Origin: JADJGC01 sp964617645
GTDB taxonomy: Bacteria; Zixibacteria; MSB-5A5; CAIYYT01
Direction: 5' to 3'
DNA: 64,000 nucleotides
Assembly: GCA_964617645.1 (NCBI GenBank)
Contig: CAZTYE010000009.1
Location: forward strand, 1-64,000
In this document: positions 60,415 to 64,000 of the stretch, in pieces
Layout of the letters: each line of letters starts with the position of its first letter
Numbering within the stretch: position 1 is the first letter of the stretch
Translations under genes and position numbers: made by a program
Notes under the pieces: generated by a model
The model's database searches: none
The model's input: only the letters and a program-made list of their open reading frames with translations
What the model was told of the DNA's origin: nothing

Positions 60415-60786
60415 ATGCGTTTCGTTCTTTTTGTGCTCATGATCGCCGCTTTGCCGATAGCGCAGCTCTTTGCCGGTCGCGTTTTTGGCGATATCAAAAT
60501 CGGCGACAAGCCGGTGTCGGAGGGTACGCTGGTTACAATCTCTGCTCCGGTGAAACCCGTTGATTCCGGCAAGACGGCGCCGCCGCCCGTAACCGCCGAT
60601 TCGGCGCGTGCCGACAAGTTTGGCGCGTATCGGATGACCGTGAAGGAAGAGGGCAAATGCATCCTGACGGTTCAGATCGACAAGCAATCGCCGACCATTG
60701 AAGTCTTTTCCTACGCTAATGCCACGCGCTACGACCTGATCCTGGAAAAAGACAAAGACGGCAAGTATATTCTCAAACGGAAGTAG
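60415..60786 (+). CDS. Small exported protein, carboxypeptidase-regulatory-like
   Basis: A 123-residue protein: signal peptide MRFVLFVLMIAALPIAQLFA, then GRVFGDIKIGDKPVSEGTLVTISAP, a Pro-rich linker, KFGAYRMTVKEEGKCILTVQID and a Lys-rich end. The strand order (G-x-V...G-x-Y...V-x-EG-x-C-x-L) fits a single beta-sandwich like CarboxypepD_reg domains. Function unknown. TTAGGAGG precedes the ATG. The stop is 3 bp before the next gene, so they are an operon. Confidence 0.78.
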   Translation: MRFVLFVLMIAALPIAQLFAGRVFGDIKIGDKPVSEGTLVTISAPVKPVDSGKTAPPPVTADSARADKFGAYRMTVKEEGKCILTVQIDKQSPTIEVFSYANATRYDLILEKDKDGKYILKRK

Positions 60787-60789
60787 GGC

Positions 60790-61680
60790 ATGGAGCATTC
60801 GCCGCGCGACAAGTGGGACAAAATCGGAGTCATTGTCCAACCGCTGGGGGGATTTTTTACCGCGGTGGCAATCGCCTTGCTCGGCTTCTACACTTCCTCG
60901 TACTTTGAACGCCAGCAGTCGCTCGAATCGAATATGCGGCTGTATTCGGAACTAATGAGCCGTCGTGAGGATTCCGAAAGCGCGTTGCGTAAGGACATGT
61001 TTGTCTCGATCATCGGCACTTTTTTGCGCCCGCAGGAATCGACGGTCGGGGCGGCAGTGTTGAATCTCGAACTGCTCGCTTACAACTTTCACGAGTCGCT
61101 CAATCTCAAGCCGTTGTTCATAGACCTGCGAGAGAGCATTCAGGAACGGTTGCGAAACGAGACGCGATCCGACTCGCTGATCCGCTATCAGAATTATCAG
61201 CGGCGCTTGGAGAAAGTCGCGCGCGAGATCACGAAGAAGCAGATGGTGGTTCTCGAAGGCGTCGGCGTGAAGAAGGACTGGAGCCTTGATCTCGCCGGTG
61301 AGTTCGAGGGAGCCACTCTCGAGCCCGTGGAGCTTCTGCTTGACAGTGTCCTGACCCAGTTCACGGTCGACGTAGTTGATGTTGACCGGCAATCCAAAGA
61401 ATTGCGCGTCGATGTCACGATGCGCAGTCAGAACGGCAATCAGGACCCGGTCTCAAAGAATGTATCGTTCAGCACGGGCTTTTTCGATTTCCCGATGATC
61501 GATAACACGCGTCTCCCGAATGGCCAGCGATTTTCCGTGATTCTCAACAATTTTTCGGAGATCTCCGCGGAGGTTACTCTGGTGCTGTTCCCCGGCTCGT
61601 ATGCCAGCTTGAAAGAAAAGCCCTACTACGGCGAAGTGATTGAGAACATCCGCAAGGCGACGGAGGAAATGGGGGACTAA
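60790..61680 (+). CDS. Membrane-anchored protein of unknown function
   Basis: A 296-residue protein with one N-terminal membrane segment (PLGGFFTAVAIALLGFYTSSYF, about 18-39), then a helical region (LYSELMSRREDSESALRKDMF...IIGTF) and a C-terminal beta domain (FTVDVVDVDRQSKELRVDVTMRSQNG, SVILNNFSEISAEVTLVLFPGSYA). No named family recognised. It is read together with the small exported protein and may act with it at the inner membrane. It faces hisS, with 4 bp between the stops. Confidence 0.78.
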   Translation: MEHSPRDKWDKIGVIVQPLGGFFTAVAIALLGFYTSSYFERQQSLESNMRLYSELMSRREDSESALRKDMFVSIIGTFLRPQESTVGAAVLNLELLAYNFHESLNLKPLFIDLRESIQERLRNETRSDSLIRYQNYQRRLEKVAREITKKQMVVLEGVGVKKDWSLDLAGEFEGATLEPVELLLDSVLTQFTVDVVDVDRQSKELRVDVTMRSQNGNQDPVSKNVSFSTGFFDFPMIDNTRLPNGQRFSVILNNFSEISAEVTLVLFPGSYASLKEKPYYGEVIENIRKATEEMGD

Positions 61681-61684
61681 TCCG

Positions 61685-62941
61685 TCACACCGAGACGATC
61701 ACTCGCATCAAACCCTCATAAGGGAGTTTGAATTGTTCCCCGGTGGTGAGGTTTTTGATCGAATAGTGCTTTTCCTTCAAATCATCGGAAAAGATTAAAA
61801 TCGCGAAACGGGCGTTCTGGCGGGCCGCTTCTTTCATCTGCGCCTTCTGCGAGCGATTGAGATAGTCGAGATCGACGGAGATTCCCGAATCGCGCAGACG
61901 TGCGGCGACCGCTGTCGCCTCCTGACGTTCGTCTTCATTGACGGCGACGATGAAAACATCCAACGCCGGCGCCGCTTGGCGCGCTGTGCCGGCGGCCTCC
62001 ATCGCCAACAGAGTGCGTTCCATGCCGGCGGCAAAGCCAACCGCCGGAGTCGGGTCGCCGCCAAGTTCCGCAATCAACAGATCATAGCGACCGCCGCCGG
62101 AGAGTGCATCCTGCGCTCCCAGCAAGGAAGAACGAATCTCGAAAGCCGTGCGCGTGTAGTAGTCGAGTCCTCTGACCAAGCGCGAATCGATGGTCGGTGT
62201 GATTCCGGTTTTGGTGAGCGAGTCAATGACCAGGTCAAAATCGCGGCGGACGGCGTCGTCGTAAAAGTCCGACAGCAGTGGTGCATCGGTCATTAACGAT
62301 CGTGTCGATTCCTCTTTGCTGTCAAACAGCCGCAGTGGGTTACGTTCGATCTTGTCGCGATCAACCGCCGGAAACTTAACGGCGATCGGCTGCGCGAACT
62401 GCTGCAGCGCAACACGATGGCGGGCGCGTATTTCCGGCGTCGCTACGGAATTTACGGCAACAACGAAGTCCGAAATGCCACACTCCCGCAGGATTCCGAC
62501 ACTGATGCCAATGATCTCGGCGTCGATTCGCGGATCGGATGAACCGATAGCTTCGGCGCCAAACTGGTGGAATTGGCGTTGGCGGCCCTTCTGCGGTTTC
62601 TCCTGCCGAAACATCGGCCCCATGTAGAAGACCTTGGTTAAGGGCGCTTTCTTGCCGAGCGATTCTTCTATGTAAGCGCGACAGACCGAAGCCGTCGCCT
62701 CCGGGCGCAAAGTTAGTGATCGGCCGCCCATGTCGACAAAGCTGAACATCTCCTTTGAGACGATGTCGGTGCCTTCGCCGATGCCGCGGGCAAAGAGCTC
62801 GGTCATCTCAAAGATTGGCGGACGAATTTCGCTGTAGTTGAAGCACCGCATGGTTTCGCGAACGACGCCTTCGAGGTGTGTCCAGCGCGGAGACTCCTCC
62901 GGAAGTATATCAAATGTGCCTTTGATGCGCTGGAACTTCAT
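61685..62941 (-). CDS. hisS: Histidyl-tRNA synthetase
   Basis: A 418-residue class II synthetase. Motif 1 region (KGTFDILPEESPRWTHLEGVVRETMRCFNYSEIRPPIFE), motif 2 YMGPMFRQEKPQKGRQRQFHQFGAEAIG, the His-specific LVRGLDYYTRTAFEI, motif 3 PAVGFAAGMERTLLAM, and the C-terminal anticodon-binding HGTP domain (VFIVAVNEDERQEATAVAARLRDSGISVDLDYLNRSQKAQMKEA). Complete. GAGAGGA and AAAGG precede the ATG. It is the second gene after vanZ on the minus strand (27-nt gap). Confidence 0.96.
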   Translation of the reverse strand: MKFQRIKGTFDILPEESPRWTHLEGVVRETMRCFNYSEIRPPIFEMTELFARGIGEGTDIVSKEMFSFVDMGGRSLTLRPEATASVCRAYIEESLGKKAPLTKVFYMGPMFRQEKPQKGRQRQFHQFGAEAIGSSDPRIDAEIIGISVGILRECGISDFVVAVNSVATPEIRARHRVALQQFAQPIAVKFPAVDRDKIERNPLRLFDSKEESTRSLMTDAPLLSDFYDDAVRRDFDLVIDSLTKTGITPTIDSRLVRGLDYYTRTAFEIRSSLLGAQDALSGGGRYDLLIAELGGDPTPAVGFAAGMERTLLAMEAAGTARQAAPALDVFIVAVNEDERQEATAVAARLRDSGISVDLDYLNRSQKAQMKEAARQNARFAILIFSDDLKEKHYSIKNLTTGEQFKLPYEGLMRVIVSV

Positions 62942-62968
62942 CCTTTGTTTCCTCTCAGAAGATGCCAG

Positions 62969-63385
62969 TTAACGGTTGGCGCCGGAAGATGGCCTAAACT
63001 TACTACGCCGCAGATGGCGATACAAGAGAACACAAGCGCCTGCGATGGAATAGCCGATAACGTCGGCTGCATAATCTCCCCATGACGAGTCGCGATTAGG
63101 CACGAACGACTGAACCGTCTCGTCGATTCCAGCATATGCGAATCCGAACAAAAACAGAACTGTATACCAAAATACACGCCGGTTTGACTCGGCCAAACTC
63201 GGAAAGGCGCGAAAGATCAGCAATCCGAATACAAAATACTCCAATCCATGATAGAACTTATCAATGTTCGGAATGTCAAACGTCGGAGGTTGCGCCCTGG
63301 GCATGGTGGAAACTGCGATGATGATCGCCGCCCAGAGTACGGGCGGTAGCTTGTGGTAGAGCCAAGATTGTCGTAACCGTTTCAT
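62969..63385 (-). CDS. VanZ-family membrane protein
   Basis: A 138-residue protein with four hydrophobic segments. LPPVLWAAIIIAVSTMPRAQPP, the conserved DKFYHGLEYFVFGLLIFRAF and YAGIDETVQSFVPNRDSSWGDYAADVIGYSIAGA match the VanZ-like family (inner membrane, role unclear outside glycopeptide resistance). The ATG at 63385 follows a promoter placed for a nearly leaderless transcript and lacks a Shine-Dalgarno. It is co-transcribed with hisS. Confidence 0.87.
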   Translation of the reverse strand: MKRLRQSWLYHKLPPVLWAAIIIAVSTMPRAQPPTFDIPNIDKFYHGLEYFVFGLLIFRAFPSLAESNRRVFWYTVLFLFGFAYAGIDETVQSFVPNRDSSWGDYAADVIGYSIAGACVLLYRHLRRSKFRPSSGANR

Positions 63386-63394
63386 TGGGCGGTA

Positions 63395-63423
63395 TATATA
63401 GCCCTTGCTGTTAGTCGCGGCAA
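63395..63423 (-). promoter_or_regulatory. Promoter of vanZ-hisS, nearly leaderless
   Basis: Minus strand -35 TTGCCG, exactly 17 bp, -10 TATATA. The -10 ends 9 nt before the ATG, so the leader would be about 3 nt. Confidence 0.55.
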
Positions 63424-63534
63424 GCACGAAGAAATCAAGAAGCAATGCTACCTACCTGCACGGATTCCAATACCGCAATCCTGAGCGGTTTAGTCAAGAA
63501 CGTTGAATAAAGACTCACTAACATTCGTTTGTGC

Positions 63535-63563
63535 TTTACAAGTCATTGAGCAAGTAGTATATT
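63535..63563 (+). promoter_or_regulatory. Sigma70-type promoter for the truncated last gene
   Basis: -35 TTTACA, exactly 17 bp, -10 TATATT; predicted start about 63570, 48 nt before the ATG at 63618. Confidence 0.6.
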
Positions 63564-63617
63564 GTCCGTGTTTCTACTACCGGGGGCGTAATCTTTGTCC
63601 ACGGGAGACTTGAGAGT

Positions 63618-64000
63618 ATGCGTCGTCTTCTAACCGCCACATTGTTGATCCTCATTTCTCATTCACTGCTGATAGCTGCGGATTTGTGCAGAGTCACAAT
63701 CCATTCAGCCGAGGATGCAGCGATCTTGCGCCAATTGCACGCGAATGCTGTAGTGAAAATCAGTGATGGCTATCTGGTAGTGGGGTCGTTTTCGGACTTG
63801 GTCACGACCGGGCTGGAGTGTGAAATCATCGCTGCGGGCATCGAGCGTCGGGAGCTTGCACTGGACTTGCATCCCTCGAAGACAGCGCCCCTTGAATTGC
63901 CACTACTGTTCAAGGAAGGGAATCTCAAGTTGTACCGCGTTGACCGGTCCTTTGACGCAACAGCTCAGGTGGAGCCACGACTGATGTCATTGGCTTCGAC
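63618..64000 (+). CDS. Exported protein, N-terminal fragment cut by window end
   Basis: An open frame of 127 codons running off the edge. Signal peptide MRRLLTATLLILISHSLLIAAD, then LCRVTIHSAEDAAILRQLHANAVVKISDGYLVVGSFSDLVTTGLECEIIAAGIERREL, a prosegment-like fold (strand-helix-strand repeated). Similar N-termini occur on secreted M28-type peptidases of related bacteria, but the catalytic part is outside the window, so the product cannot be named. GGGAGACTTGAGAG precedes the ATG. Confidence 0.7.
   Translation, partial: MRRLLTATLLILISHSLLIAADLCRVTIHSAEDAAILRQLHANAVVKISDGYLVVGSFSDLVTTGLECEIIAAGIERRELALDLHPSKTAPLELPLLFKEGNLKLYRVDRSFDATAQVEPRLMSLAS

Overview
The window (about 57-60% G+C by eye) looks like chromosome of a Gram-negative bacterium of the FCB superphylum, most probably a Zixibacteria-like lineage. 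This is an inference. It rests on an LptE-like outer-membrane lipoprotein, a PorV/PorQ-like barrel, a FlgD-like (type IX-style) C-terminal module on a subtilisin, an exosortase with a PEP-CTERM substrate, and three exported proteins that end in near-identical dockerin-like pairs (SIADAVYLINYIF type). Promoters read as ordinary sigma70 type (TTGACN, about 17 bp, TATATT/TATACT). No rRNA, tRNA or CRISPR array was seen.

Layout. 1-690: repeat-rich DNA with an IS110 remnant and a small inverted-repeat element. 687-9607: exported M1 peptidase and STAS protein, UPF0173 hydrolase, MFS exporter, hutI, lptE-like, PorV-like barrel, a lipoprotein and a rhodanese. 9798-13280: three tandem collagen-like lipoproteins with an EB_dh-like heme-binding fold. 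13406-20147: acetyltransferase, comM/yifB, an unknown low-G+C gene, subtilisin, an Mrp-DUF971 fusion and an FHA protein. 20484-24109: sugar-nucleotide enzymes plus exosortase and EpsI. 24131-29073: rsmI, a barrel protein, a dockerin metallopeptidase broken by one in-frame TAA, a lipoprotein and ssb.

29181-45507 is the centrepiece: fourteen same-strand genes encoding a divergent type VI secretion system. In transcription order they are a kinase-like protein, ClpV N-half, ClpV C-half, TssB, TssC, Hcp, VgrG, TssE, TssF, TssG, TssK, a TssL-position membrane protein, a short TssM-like GTPase and a GTPase-associated-like protein. The ClpV ATPase is split into two genes joined by a 21-codon ORF that is coupled by TAATG at both ends. 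The kinase-like protein has HKN in place of HRD. No TssJ, TssA, PAAR or effector gene is visible.

45685-64000: exported oligoendopeptidase F, a PEP-CTERM protein (probable client of the exosortase 25 kb away), a GlmL (MutL) gene with a conserved-looking unknown partner, two very large dockerin-bearing exported proteins (one a trypsin-like protease), two small envelope genes, vanZ-hisS, and the start of another exported protein cut by the window edge.

Taken together, most of the window serves the cell surface: protein sorting by at least three C-terminal signal types, secreted peptidases, and a contact-dependent injection machine. Housekeeping genes (ssb, hisS, rsmI, comM, mrp) are scattered between.
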